Origin: Methylococcaceae bacterium
GTDB taxonomy: Bacteria; Pseudomonadota; Gammaproteobacteria; Methylococcales; Methylomonadaceae
Assembly (NCBI GenBank): GCA_005779525.1
Contig: SXIZ01000142.1
Span: 1-5,572 of the forward strand
Reading direction: 5' to 3'
DNA length: 5,572 bases
In this document: in pieces, positions 1-5,123 of the stretch
How the letters are laid out: each line of letters opens with the position of its first letter
Numbering within the stretch: the stretch's first letter is position 1
Notes under the pieces: generated by a model
Database searches by the model: none
What the model was told of the DNA's origin: nothing
Seen by the model: the letters and a program-made list of their open reading frames with translations, nothing else
Translations under genes and position numbers: made by a program

Positions 1-1
1 A

Positions 2-220
2 GCGCGCATTCCATTTTTAGATATCAATCAAGAACGTGAGTTTGGTTACGAAGGCTACCAAGGCATGTTGGAGCTGGTCAGGCAATTAGCATTAACCATT
101 GAAAGTCCAGTCTGGCAAGCCGTTCGCGCAACCCCCCCTTGGCGCGTTGCCAGCACTCAGGGAGCTGCATCCGCTAGCGTCACCGCAGTAGATGCATTAA
201 CCACAGCAGCAGCGGAGTAA
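2..220 (+). CDS. nifE: NifE, FeMo-cofactor scaffold subunit, C-terminal end only (5' truncated)
   Basis: The window opens inside this gene; 72 residues and the TAA stop (218-220) are visible. NifE is the alpha-like subunit of the NifEN heterotetramer, the cytoplasmic scaffold on which the FeMo-co precursor is matured before transfer to NifDK. The visible part begins RIPFLDINQEREFGYEGYQG and continues to SPVWQAVRATPPW, the closing segment shared by NifE and NifD-type proteins. A short Ala/Ser/Thr-rich tail of about 23 residues follows and looks poorly constrained. The cluster-ligating cysteines of NifE lie upstream of the window. The last codons contain the GGAG (214-217) that serves as ribosome-binding site for nifN, so the two genes are probably translationally coupled. 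The identification also rests on nifN following immediately. The start codon cannot be seen. Confidence 0.93.
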   Translation, partial: ARIPFLDINQEREFGYEGYQGMLELVRQLALTIESPVWQAVRATPPWRVASTQGAASASVTAVDALTTAAAE

Positions 221-225
221 CCATT

Positions 226-1623
226 ATGGCTGAAATTATCAAACGCAAAAAAGCACTGTCAGTCAATCCGCTGAAAGCCAGTCAACCGATGGGCGGCTCC
301 CTTGCCTGCTTAGGCTTTGATCGCGCGATGCCGATATTACACGGTTCGCAAGGTTGCACGGCGTTTGCCAAAGTATTTTTTGTACGCCATTTTCGTGAAC
401 CGATTCCCCTGCAAAGTACCGCGATGGATCAAGCCAGTTCGGTGATGGGCGCGGATGAAAACGTCATTGAAGGCATTAAAGCGATCGCGGAAAAATCTAA
501 CCCAGCGCTGATCGTAGTGCTCACGACGGGCTTGGCCTAAACCCAAGGTGCCGATGTACATCGCAATGTCCGCGAGTTTCGCGAACGTTATCCAGAATAC
601 GCACATGTGGCGGTCGTCGCGGTAAATACCCCAGATTTTACCGGCTGCGTAGAAACAGGCTATGCGGCGACTGTCTATGAAATCATCAAAGCTTTAGTGC
701 CAGACGCGCAGACGGCTAACACTCGCCCTGGAACCCGCCAACGACAAGTCAATGTATTGGTCAGCCCGATGTTGACCCCAGGCGATTTGGAAGCCTTGCG
801 CGATTTAATTGAACAATTCAATCTGCGTCCAGTGTTGATTCCTGATATTTCAGATTCCTTAGACGGCAGTTTAACGGACGACGATTTTTCCCCGGTCACC
901 ATCGGCGGAACGGCTATCTCCGAAGTTTATACCTTAGGAGAAGCCAAAGCGACGCTGGTTATTGGTGCGTCCTTACGCAAATCAGGTGAACTTCTGCAAG
1001 AACGTACGGGCGTACCCAGCCATTATTTCGATCATTTATATGGTTTAGACGCCAATGATGCCTTAATCATGACCTTGGCGGAACTCAGCGAACAGCCCGT
1101 GCCTGCAAAAATTGAACGTCAACGCTCGCAATTACAAGATGCCATGTTAGACACGCATTTTATGTTGGGACAATTACGCATAGCCATTGCTGCCGACCCC
1201 GACCAACTCAATGCCTTTATTCATTTAGTTCAGGGTATGGGTGCCGAAGTGGTTGCTGCCATCAGTGCGGCGAATACGCCACTCTTGGCGGCCGCTCCGG
1301 TTGAAAGCATCAAAATTGGCGATTTAGAAGACTTGGAATTGCTCGCCAAAGCCAATAAGGCACAGCTATTAATCGGTAACTCACATGCGGTCGCCAGTGC
1401 AGAACGCCTTGGCATTCCCATTTTACGCGCTGGATTTCCGTTGTACGACATCATCGGCGGTTACCAAAAAACCTGGATTGGCTATCGCGGCACCCGGCAA
1501 TCTTTATTTGACCTCGCCAATTTAGTCATCAATTTTGCGCATGAAGAGATTGCGGTGTACCACTCACCGTATGCGCAAAAACCCGAACATGAACGCCACC
1601 AATGCTCGCCAACATGTCATTAA
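226..1623 (+). pseudogene. nifN: NifN, FeMo-cofactor scaffold subunit, interrupted by an in-frame TAA at codon 105
   Basis: NifN is the beta-like partner of NifE in the cofactor scaffold. ATG 226 follows nifE by 5 bases, with GGAG at 214-217. Residues 39-47 read HGSQGCTAF; Cys44 matches the NifN cysteine that, with three NifE cysteines, ligates the [4Fe-4S] cluster in Azotobacter NifEN. At 538-540 the frame meets TAA within TTGLA-stop-TQGADVH, where relatives have Glu (TTGLSETQG in Azotobacter). One base change, GAA to TAA, explains it. The same frame then runs open to TAA 1621-1623 with typical NifN segments: VNTPDFTGC, RTGVP, LYGLDA, AQLLIGNSHA and YHSPYAQKP. Total length is 465 codons before the final stop, close to the family's roughly 460. 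If the stop is genuine, a 104-residue stub is made. The distal piece could only start at GTG 607 or later, and GTG 607 has no visible ribosome-binding site. A base-call error or readthrough remains possible, so 'pseudogene' is provisional. Confidence 0.85.
538..540 (+). other. Premature in-frame TAA stop in nifN (expected GAA, Glu105)
   Basis: This triplet is in the nifN frame set by ATG 226. The codons on both sides encode strongly conserved NifN sequence (LTTGLA before, TQGADV after). No frame change is needed to continue, so the lesion is a substitution and not an indel. A first-position G-to-T difference from GAA accounts for it. TAA ends nifE, nifX, fdxB and the 4737 gene normally in this window, so a reassigned genetic code is not supported. 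Confidence 0.93.
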
Positions 1624-2099
1624 CAAGACGCATGCAGGTTGTGCAGCCCCACGAACAGAGGATGCCCATGGAAACCGCAATAAAAGTAGCTTTTGCCACC
1701 ACTGATATGCTGCATGTTAATCAGCATTTTGGTTCGTCGAAATCGTTTGCTGTCTACGCTGTCGATCCCGAACAAACGCAATTATTAGAAGCCGCACAGT
1801 TTGGCGAATTAGCGCAAGACGGTAACGAAGATAAGTTATCGGTCAAACTGCAATTACTCGAGGGCTGTGCCGCCGTGTATTGCCAAGCCGTCGGTGCCTC
1901 AGCAATCAAACAAATCGTCGCCCATGGCATTCAGCCTATTAAAGTGCACGAAGGTTGTACCATTGCCAGTTTATTATCAGATTTGCAGGCGGAGATGCGC
2001 GCTGGGCCATCCAGCTGGTTAGCGAAAGCGATTAATCAGCACAAGGGTCCAGATCCCAAGCGCTTCGATGTTATGGAAGATGAAGGTTGGGATGAATAA
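1614..2099 (+). CDS. nifX: NifX, FeMo-cofactor precursor-binding protein
   Basis: This 161-residue protein belongs to the NifX/NifY/NafY dinitrogenase iron-molybdenum cofactor family. These small cytoplasmic carriers bind NifB-co or the NifEN-bound precursor between assembly steps. The family core runs from about residue 23 (IKVAFATTD) to about 130, with HFGSS at 38-42, NEDKLSVK in the middle and a C-terminal GPSSWLAKAI segment. It ends in EGWDE, as Azotobacter NifX does. Start choice: ATG 1614 gives MSLTRRMQV, which aligns with the Azotobacter N-terminus (MSSPTRQLQV) and overlaps the end of nifN by 10 bases, although no clear ribosome-binding site precedes it. ATG 1602 would add four residues. 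ATG 1668 has AGAGG six bases upstream and would remove 18 residues, so it is a real alternative. The usual neighbour, the DUF269 gene, is displaced by 574 bases. Confidence 0.93.
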   Translation: MSLTRRMQVVQPHEQRMPMETAIKVAFATTDMLHVNQHFGSSKSFAVYAVDPEQTQLLEAAQFGELAQDGNEDKLSVKLQLLEGCAAVYCQAVGASAIKQIVAHGIQPIKVHEGCTIASLLSDLQAEMRAGPSSWLAKAINQHKGPDPKRFDVMEDEGWDE

Positions 2100-2292
2100 G
2101 CCAGGTTGCCCGAGTTTAAGTCTCGCAAGTGTTGATTCTGCATAGCCTGATTTAACTTAAGCAGATGATCTCGGCACAGCAAGCTCAATAAATCGAGTAC
2201 TCAGTCAATTTTATAATGTCGGTTAAGCAAACTATTCATATTTTGAAATATTGTCAAATAGTCAGGCTATTTTTCAGGTTTACGGTAAACGA
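2100..2292. other. AT-rich spacer after nifX
   Basis: No gene is credible here. The stretch contains a perfect TATAAT at 2212-2217 without a convincing -35 box, and an AT-rich hairpin at 2256-2274 listed separately. GTTTAC at 2278-2283 faces GTAAAC at 2285-2290 and leads into the palindromic element that follows. A TGT-N10-ACA site (the NifA target) and a spaced GG/GC sigma-54 promoter were looked for and not found. Confidence 0.5.
2256..2274 (+). terminator. Weak possible intrinsic terminator downstream of nifX
   Basis: AAATAG (2256-2261) pairs with CTATTT (2267-2272) around a five-base loop, and the 3' arm runs into a run of five T (2270-2274). The geometry is that of an intrinsic terminator, but the stem is short and AT-rich, so it would be weak. 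If it works, it would separate nifENX transcripts from the genes starting at 2674. Confidence 0.25.
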
Positions 2293-2311
2293 GTTTTAAT
2301 CCCGTTTACCG
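2283..2311. repeat. Hairpin CGGTAAACG / CGTTTACCG
   Basis: A 9-bp perfect inverted repeat pairs 2283-2291 with 2303-2311 across an 11-base loop. The arm core GTTTAC also occurs at 2278-2283 facing GTAAAC at 2285-2290, so two alternative hairpins share one arm. The loop contains the left 9-bp arm of the larger element. It may be a boundary structure or an operator-like site. Confidence 0.5.
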
Positions 2312-2325
2312 CGTCGAGCACCGCA

Positions 2326-2418
2326 GTAGTTATCGGGAACAGCCCGAAGGGGTGCGGCATGGATGCCGCACGGTGGCAAAGGGGCAGGACGCCCCTTTTG
2401 TCACCCCCCGATAACTAC
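2326..2418. repeat. Three-way-junction-like palindrome: 12-bp stem enclosing two hairpins
   Basis: GTAGTTATCGGG (2326-2337) is perfectly complementary to CCCGATAACTAC (2407-2418). Within it, GTGCGGCAT/ATGCCGCAC (2352-2371) forms one hairpin. Immediately next to it, 2372-2405 forms another: AAAGGGGC pairs with GCCCCTTT around AGGAC. That stem extends outward through GGTG/CACC with one G-T pair and one bulged base. Only base 2406 separates the second hairpin from the outer stem. Such a compact fold is unlikely by chance and could form in RNA or as a DNA cruciform. Function is unknown. Confidence 0.65.
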
Positions 2419-2462
2419 GAGGAGCGCAAGACATTAGCGGTAACTGGGCCGCCTTTTCTTTG

Positions 2463-2544
2463 AATACTTTCTTTTCGACTGCAGGGATGCAGGAGGTAGA
2501 GCAACGCCTGGAGCAGTTGCCGAGGCGGAGCAAAAGAAAGTATT
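2463..2544. repeat. 13-bp perfect inverted repeat with structured interior
   Basis: AATACTTTCTTTT (2463-2475) pairs with AAAAGAAAGTATT (2532-2544). The interior holds CTGC/GCAG (loop AGGGAT, about 2479-2492) and two interlocking 5-bp options: GCAAC (2501-2505) with GTTGC (2516-2520), and CGCCT (2505-2509) with AGGCG (2523-2527). These two share base 2505 and would be either mutually exclusive or pseudoknot-like. No ORF of interest lies inside. Confidence 0.6.
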
Positions 2545-2673
2545 TCGCCCTCGGGTGCGAAAACCCGATTAAAACAGCGTCGCGATAGCGACACCTAACT
2601 GAAAAATTAAGATTGCCTGAGTAATAAACCAATCCACCTAAATATTTAACCAAATTTCCACAGGAGAACCACC

Positions 2674-3147
2674 ATGTCCCAAGCAGCTCTGGTCATTGAA
2701 GACACCGATCCCTATTTAGAATCAGAAGTTGTGAGCGAAATGCTCAAACAGCTTCGCGCTCTAGATACCTATGACACCTATGAAGGCTGGTCGGAAGCCA
2801 AGATTATTGATCCTTTGGTGTTAACCAAAGAACGTAAACGTGAAATCCCGATTGTTGGCGATCCAGACGAAACTACGCTGGCGCGGGTTAAAGCCTATTA
2901 CAACAGTATCGCCTCGTTGATTGAGAAAAAGTCCGGCTTAATGGCGGTACCCGTCATCAATATCACGCACGAGGGTTTTGGTCGGGCGTTTATTTTGGTA
3001 GGCAAATTGATTGTCGTCGATAAAACTTTGCGCGATGTGCATCGATTTGGCTTTCCCAGTTTAGAAGATTTGACGACCAAAACTGATGTGGCTATTGAAA
3101 AGGCATTGGGTTTAATCGCGCAATTCAGAGAAGTTGCCGAGGCATGA
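2674..3147 (+). CDS. NifX-associated nitrogen fixation protein (DUF269 family)
   Basis: This 157-residue protein matches the DUF269 family, found almost only beside nifX in nif clusters and often labelled 'NifX-associated protein'. Its biochemical role is not established; cluster position suggests help in cofactor assembly or nitrogenase maturation in the cytoplasm. Hallmarks visible are DTYEGWS near residues 34-40, LTKERKREIPIVGDPD at 50-65, EKKSGLMA at 84-91, HEGFGR at 99-104 and LRDVHRFGFPSL at 119-130. All are close to the Azotobacter orf6-type protein, and the length is typical. ATG 2674 has AGGAG (2662-2666) seven bases upstream. The gene is followed nine bases on by the DUF683 gene. 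What is unusual is the 574-base gap before it, filled by a palindromic element; it may therefore need its own promoter or read-through from nifENX. Confidence 0.92.
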   Translation: MSQAALVIEDTDPYLESEVVSEMLKQLRALDTYDTYEGWSEAKIIDPLVLTKERKREIPIVGDPDETTLARVKAYYNSIASLIEKKSGLMAVPVINITHEGFGRAFILVGKLIVVDKTLRDVHRFGFPSLEDLTTKTDVAIEKALGLIAQFREVAEA

Positions 3148-3155
3148 GGTGAGTT

Positions 3156-3371
3156 ATGACAGACGAAGAATTAAAAAAATTGGAAAAAGAAGTTAAAAAA
3201 ACCAAACGTTTGGCCAGCGAAGCGGCAATGGAATTACATGATTTAATTGAAGATCGCTTGCCTGATGCGTATGGAGAGCTATTAGCCATAGCCCAAAATA
3301 CCTATGATGCCTGTAAGGCCTGGGATGAAGCCAATAAAGCGCTGCTGGCTGCTAGCAGCACCGTTGCGTGA
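3156..3371 (+). CDS. Small nif-associated helical protein (DUF683 / CCE_0567 family)
   Basis: This 71-residue protein is rich in Lys, Glu and Ala and is predicted to be almost wholly helical. A first charged helix (EELKKLEKEVKKTKRLASEAA) is followed by a break near residues 33-36 (DRLP) and a second helix. That layout fits the DUF683 family, whose characterised cyanobacterial member CCE_0567 forms a two-helix coiled coil. Members occur next to nifX, DUF269 and ferredoxin genes in diazotrophs, and the function is unknown. The GAGGTGAG ribosome-binding region (3146-3153) overlaps the stop codon of the DUF269 gene, so the two are tightly coupled. No membrane segment or signal peptide is seen. 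There is a single Cys, at about residue 50. Confidence 0.88.
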   Translation: MTDEELKKLEKEVKKTKRLASEAAMELHDLIEDRLPDAYGELLAIAQNTYDACKAWDEANKALLAASSTVA

Positions 3372-3380
3372 GGACTCGAG

Positions 3381-3698
3381 ATGAGCGAATTTATAACTGG
3401 GACCACTTTTGGCGGCACCGTTTGGACGCCAAATTATGTGAGTGACTTAAATCAACGTACCTGTATTGGCTGCGGTCGATGCTTCAAAGTCTGTCCGCGC
3501 GATGTGTTTGACTTAATAGACAAAGATGACGTAGTCGCTGCCGAGGATTTTGACGATGATTACGGCGATTTTGAAGAAGATGATGATAACAGCATGGTCA
3601 TGAGCTTAAAAAATCCTGCCGATTGCATAGGCTGTGAAGCATGCTCCAAAGTCTGTCCGAAAGACTGTTTTACGCATCAGCATAAAATCGCGGCATAA
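3381..3698 (+). CDS. fdxB: Ferredoxin III, nif-specific, 2[4Fe-4S] type (FdxB)
   Basis: This 105-residue ferredoxin has two cysteine motifs. The first is CIGCGRCFKVCP (Cys 28, 31, 34, 38) and the second is CIGCEACSKVCPKDC (Cys 82, 85, 88, 92, plus Cys96). Each Cx2Cx2Cx3CP motif supports a [4Fe-4S] cluster, with the fourth ligand normally donated across motifs. Between them lies an insertion of about 40 residues with a strongly acidic run at 55-69 (Asp and Glu). A longer spacer of this kind is characteristic of nif-specific ferredoxin III. The N-terminal ITGTTFGGTVWTP segment also fits that family. The likely role is a low-potential cytoplasmic electron carrier for nitrogenase or cofactor biosynthesis. 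GAGG (3370-3373) overlaps the stop codon of the DUF683 gene and sits seven bases before the ATG, so the two genes are coupled. Confidence 0.93.
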   Translation: MSEFITGTTFGGTVWTPNYVSDLNQRTCIGCGRCFKVCPRDVFDLIDKDDVVAAEDFDDDYGDFEEDDDNSMVMSLKNPADCIGCEACSKVCPKDCFTHQHKIAA

Positions 3699-3700
3699 CA

Positions 3701-3745
3701 GCGTGGGGAATATGTTTGGGTTTTATAGACTAAACACTTCCACGC
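3701..3745 (+). terminator. Imperfect hairpin just after fdxB, possible 3' end structure
   Basis: GCGTGG (3701-3706) pairs with CCACGC (3740-3745), and AA (3709-3710) with TT (3738-3739) past a two-base bulge. GTTT (3714-3717) can pair with AAAC (3732-3735) further in. It starts three bases after the fdxB stop. No T-run follows the 3' arm, so it is not a classic intrinsic terminator; a transcript-end stabiliser or processing structure is as likely. Confidence 0.3.
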
Positions 3746-3772
3746 AAACTGCCCACCCCTAAACCTGAGGCT

Positions 3773-3876
3773 GTCGCAAACATCAAAATGTAGATCTTCG
3801 ATTGTTGAGTTTAAATTGTTGAATCCAACCTCGCTGCGACGCCCTCTGGAGTAGGGGAACAGCTATCCAGGATAGC
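3773..3876. promoter_or_regulatory. Palindrome-rich leader upstream of the [2Fe-2S] ferredoxin gene
   Basis: The 209-base gap between fdxB and the next gene contains GTCGCA (3773-3778) facing TGCGAC (3835-3840). These enclose a direct repeat ATTGTTGA (3801-3808 and 3815-3822) and GTTG-AATC-CAAC (3818-3829). A perfect 7-bp palindrome with a one-base centre, GCTATCC-A-GGATAGC, lies at 3862-3876, ending 19 bases before the ribosome-binding site. These could be operator sites or a leader fold. No NifA site or sigma-54 promoter was found, and no sigma-70 promoter is convincing. Confidence 0.3.
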
Positions 3877-3907
3877 CGACCCGAGATTAACTTTCAGGAG
3901 TATTCCC

Positions 3908-4231
3908 ATGCCCAGACCCGAAAAACACGTTTTTATTTGTACCCAAAACCGTCCTCAAGGTCATCCACGTGGTTCATGTGCCAGCAGTGGGTGTGCTGAG
4001 GTCATGAATGAGTTTATGAATGAAATTCAAAGCCGTAATTTATTTGACAAAATCGGCTTAACCAACACTGGCTGTATGGGCCCATGCATGCTTGGACCTA
4101 GCGTTCTGGTATATCCAGAAGGGGTCATGTACGGACGTATCAGCAAGGATGATGTAAAAACCATTATTGAACAACATTTGCTTGGTGGCACACCAGTTGA
4201 AGCCCTGCAAGTTCCCTCTGAGGTGTGGTAG
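3908..4231 (+). CDS. Thioredoxin-fold [2Fe-2S] ferredoxin (Shethna I / clostridial 2Fe-2S type)
   Basis: This 107-residue protein has the spacing of the thioredoxin-like [2Fe-2S] ferredoxins. Cys11 is in HVFICTQ, Cys24 and Cys29 in RGSCASSGC, and Cys56 and Cys60 in NTGCMGPCMLGP. The Clostridium pasteurianum protein uses ligands at positions 11, 24, 56 and 60, so the four ligands can be assigned with confidence and Cys29 is extra. The following VLVYPEGVMYGRI and DVKTIIEQHL segments complete the usual fold. Members such as Azotobacter Shethna protein I are often nif-linked and thought to interact with nitrogenase or carry electrons; the exact partner is not settled. ATG 3908 has AGGAG (3896-3900) seven bases upstream. 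The TAG stop is two bases before the next ATG, so it heads a second compact gene group. Confidence 0.92.
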   Translation: MPRPEKHVFICTQNRPQGHPRGSCASSGCAEVMNEFMNEIQSRNLFDKIGLTNTGCMGPCMLGPSVLVYPEGVMYGRISKDDVKTIIEQHLLGGTPVEALQVPSEVW

Positions 4232-4233
4232 TC

Positions 4234-4740
4234 ATGCAACAGGCCGCGTTTTTTGAAGAAAAGGTATTGTTTAGTCCTGATGTGCCGGAGGCTGTAAATG
4301 AATTGCTGCAGGCCGCGGTCACAGCCACCCATGTTGATAAGCCTCGAGCAGAGGCGCTCTTCAAACAGGCGCAAGCGCTGAATTCGAGTTGTGTACAAAC
4401 CTATTTTGCGCTATATAAGTTTTACTTTTACCAAGGACGATTACTTGAGGCTGAGCGCGAAGTCATGGCAGGTTTAGCAGAAGCTGCGCGCCAAGGTGAT
4501 TTTGCAAGTGATTACCGTCGCTTAGCCTGGCAACATCAAAAGCTTGATATGTATCAAAGTGATATCACCTTATTTTATCTCTACACCCTCAAAGCCCTGG
4601 CGTTTGTCAAATTACGCCAAGAACATACTTCGGAAGCGCACGTGATTTTATTATTGTTACAAGAACTGGATCCTGAAGATCGTTGTGGTTCTTCGGTGGT
4701 GATGAGTTTGGCTAAAGCATTAATTCAGGAGGCCTTATGA
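4234..4740 (+). CDS. Nif-linked TPR-like helical protein, function unknown
   Basis: This 168-residue protein is predicted to be nearly all helical, with no signal peptide or membrane segment. Three stretches look like degenerate tetratricopeptide repeats. The first is residues 37-50 (PRAEALFKQAQALN). The second is roughly 54-88, with a YFALYKFYFYQGRLLEAERE core. The third is roughly 122-152 (KALAFVKLRQEHTSEAHVIL, then LQELDPED). TPR proteins usually act as protein-binding adaptors, so a role in bringing partners together in nitrogenase electron transfer or assembly is plausible but inferred. ATG 4234 was chosen: it follows the ferredoxin stop by two bases and has GAGG at 4220-4223. GTG 4225 would add three residues. 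The stop overlaps the next gene's start as ATGA, implying coupling in both directions. I do not recognise a named family. Confidence 0.75.
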   Translation: MQQAAFFEEKVLFSPDVPEAVNELLQAAVTATHVDKPRAEALFKQAQALNSSCVQTYFALYKFYFYQGRLLEAEREVMAGLAEAARQGDFASDYRRLAWQHQKLDMYQSDITLFYLYTLKALAFVKLRQEHTSEAHVILLLLQELDPEDRCGSSVVMSLAKALIQEAL

Positions 4741-5120
4741 GCAACCATTCTATTGCCGCCAGCATCGAAGCTCGCAAGGCGTATGGCGTAACGATTTGTC
4801 AACGGATTACTGAGAACATTGTTAAATTAGGCTTTTCCCTACAAACGCCGATTAATTTACCCGTGTTTGAAGCGGCTGAATTTAGTTTAGTGACCGATCC
4901 CTACACCCAATCGCAAGATTTGGTGGGCTATTGGTATAGTCCCACCAAACAACGCATCGGACAGATTAAATTCCACGGGGATGGGAGCTTTTACGCTGAA
5001 TATGATGTCGTGCAACCCCATCCCAAAAAGAAACAATTTTTTGTGGAAGCGATTAATGCCTGGGGCAAAGCCGACAATATTAAAACTGAAGCCAAACTTC
5101 TCGAGTTACCGCAGGAATAA
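4737..5120 (+). CDS. Conserved-looking small protein in nif cluster, unrecognised family
   Basis: This is a 127-residue protein of unrecognised family. The first 35 residues look helical (ASIEARKAYGVTICQRITEN). The rest is probably beta-rich, with LVGYWYSPTKQRIGQIKFHG, then GSFYAEYDVVQPHP, a basic KKK patch near residue 98, and FFVEAINAWGK near the end. There is only one Cys (about residue 21) and no metal motif, signal peptide or membrane segment. It overlaps the TPR-like gene by four bases (ATGA). A strong AGGAGG (4727-4732) lies just upstream of ATG 4737 but with short spacing. The DUF364-type gene begins three bases after its stop. Position and coupling argue for a nif-related role, but no reaction can be assigned. 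Confidence 0.78.
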   Translation: MSNHSIAASIEARKAYGVTICQRITENIVKLGFSLQTPINLPVFEAAEFSLVTDPYTQSQDLVGYWYSPTKQRIGQIKFHGDGSFYAEYDVVQPHPKKKQFFVEAINAWGKADNIKTEAKLLELPQE

Positions 5121-5123
5121 ACT

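Larger units (their letters stand above)
2293..2592. repeat. Composite palindromic intergenic element (dispersed-repeat or MITE-like)
   Basis: This GC-rich, non-coding block of about 300 bases is packed with inverted repeats. A 9-bp pair, GTTTTAATC (2293-2301) and GATTAAAAC (2567-2575), brackets most of it. Inside lie a 12-bp pair (2326-2337 with 2407-2418) enclosing two abutting hairpins, and a 13-bp pair, AATACTTTCTTTT (2463-2475) with AAAAGAAAGTATT (2532-2544). Near the 3' side are hairpins TCGGGT/ACCCGA (2551-2568) and GTCGC-GATA-GCGAC (2579-2592). It sits between nifX and the DUF269 gene, which normally adjoin. The motif style resembles dispersed intergenic repeats I recall from gammaproteobacteria; that is recollection, and copy number cannot be tested here. 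No transposase is present, and no target-site duplication was recognised. A structured RNA is the main alternative. Confidence 0.6.

Noticed and set aside
481..488. GCGATCGC octamer (cyanobacterial HIP1) as a hint of cyanobacterial origin
   Set aside because: I noticed only one copy, and the gene order and proteins look gammaproteobacterial.
538..540. Alternative genetic code in which TAA encodes an amino acid
   Set aside because: Several neighbouring genes (nifE, nifX, fdxB, the 4737 gene) end at TAA exactly where their families end.
337..606. 89-codon reverse-strand open frame inside nifN
   Set aside because: It lies opposite strongly conserved NifN coding sequence and has no recognisable protein features; it is an antisense shadow.
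2171..2186. CGGCACAGCAAGCTC as a sigma-54 -24/-12 promoter
   Set aside because: GG and GC are only 10 bases apart instead of 12, and the surrounding bases do not match the consensus. No NifA site (TGT-N10-ACA) is nearby.
2212..2217. Perfect TATAAT as a sigma-70 -10 box for the DUF269 gene
   Set aside because: No acceptable -35 hexamer lies 16-19 bases upstream, and in AT-rich sequence this hexamer is common by chance.
2596..2602. TAACTGA heptamer, known as an intergenic direct repeat in marine Beggiatoaceae
   Set aside because: I see only one copy and no tandem array; a single 7-mer in this length is unremarkable and does not fix the taxonomy.
2330..2653. 107-codon reverse-strand open frame across the palindromic element
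   Set aside because: Its sequence is the translation of inverted repeats, with no domain and no supporting ribosome-binding site. The same applies to the + strand frame at 2251-2463.
4027..4398. Reverse-strand open frames over the [2Fe-2S] ferredoxin and TPR-like genes
   Set aside because: They are antisense to well-supported genes and show no domain or motif.
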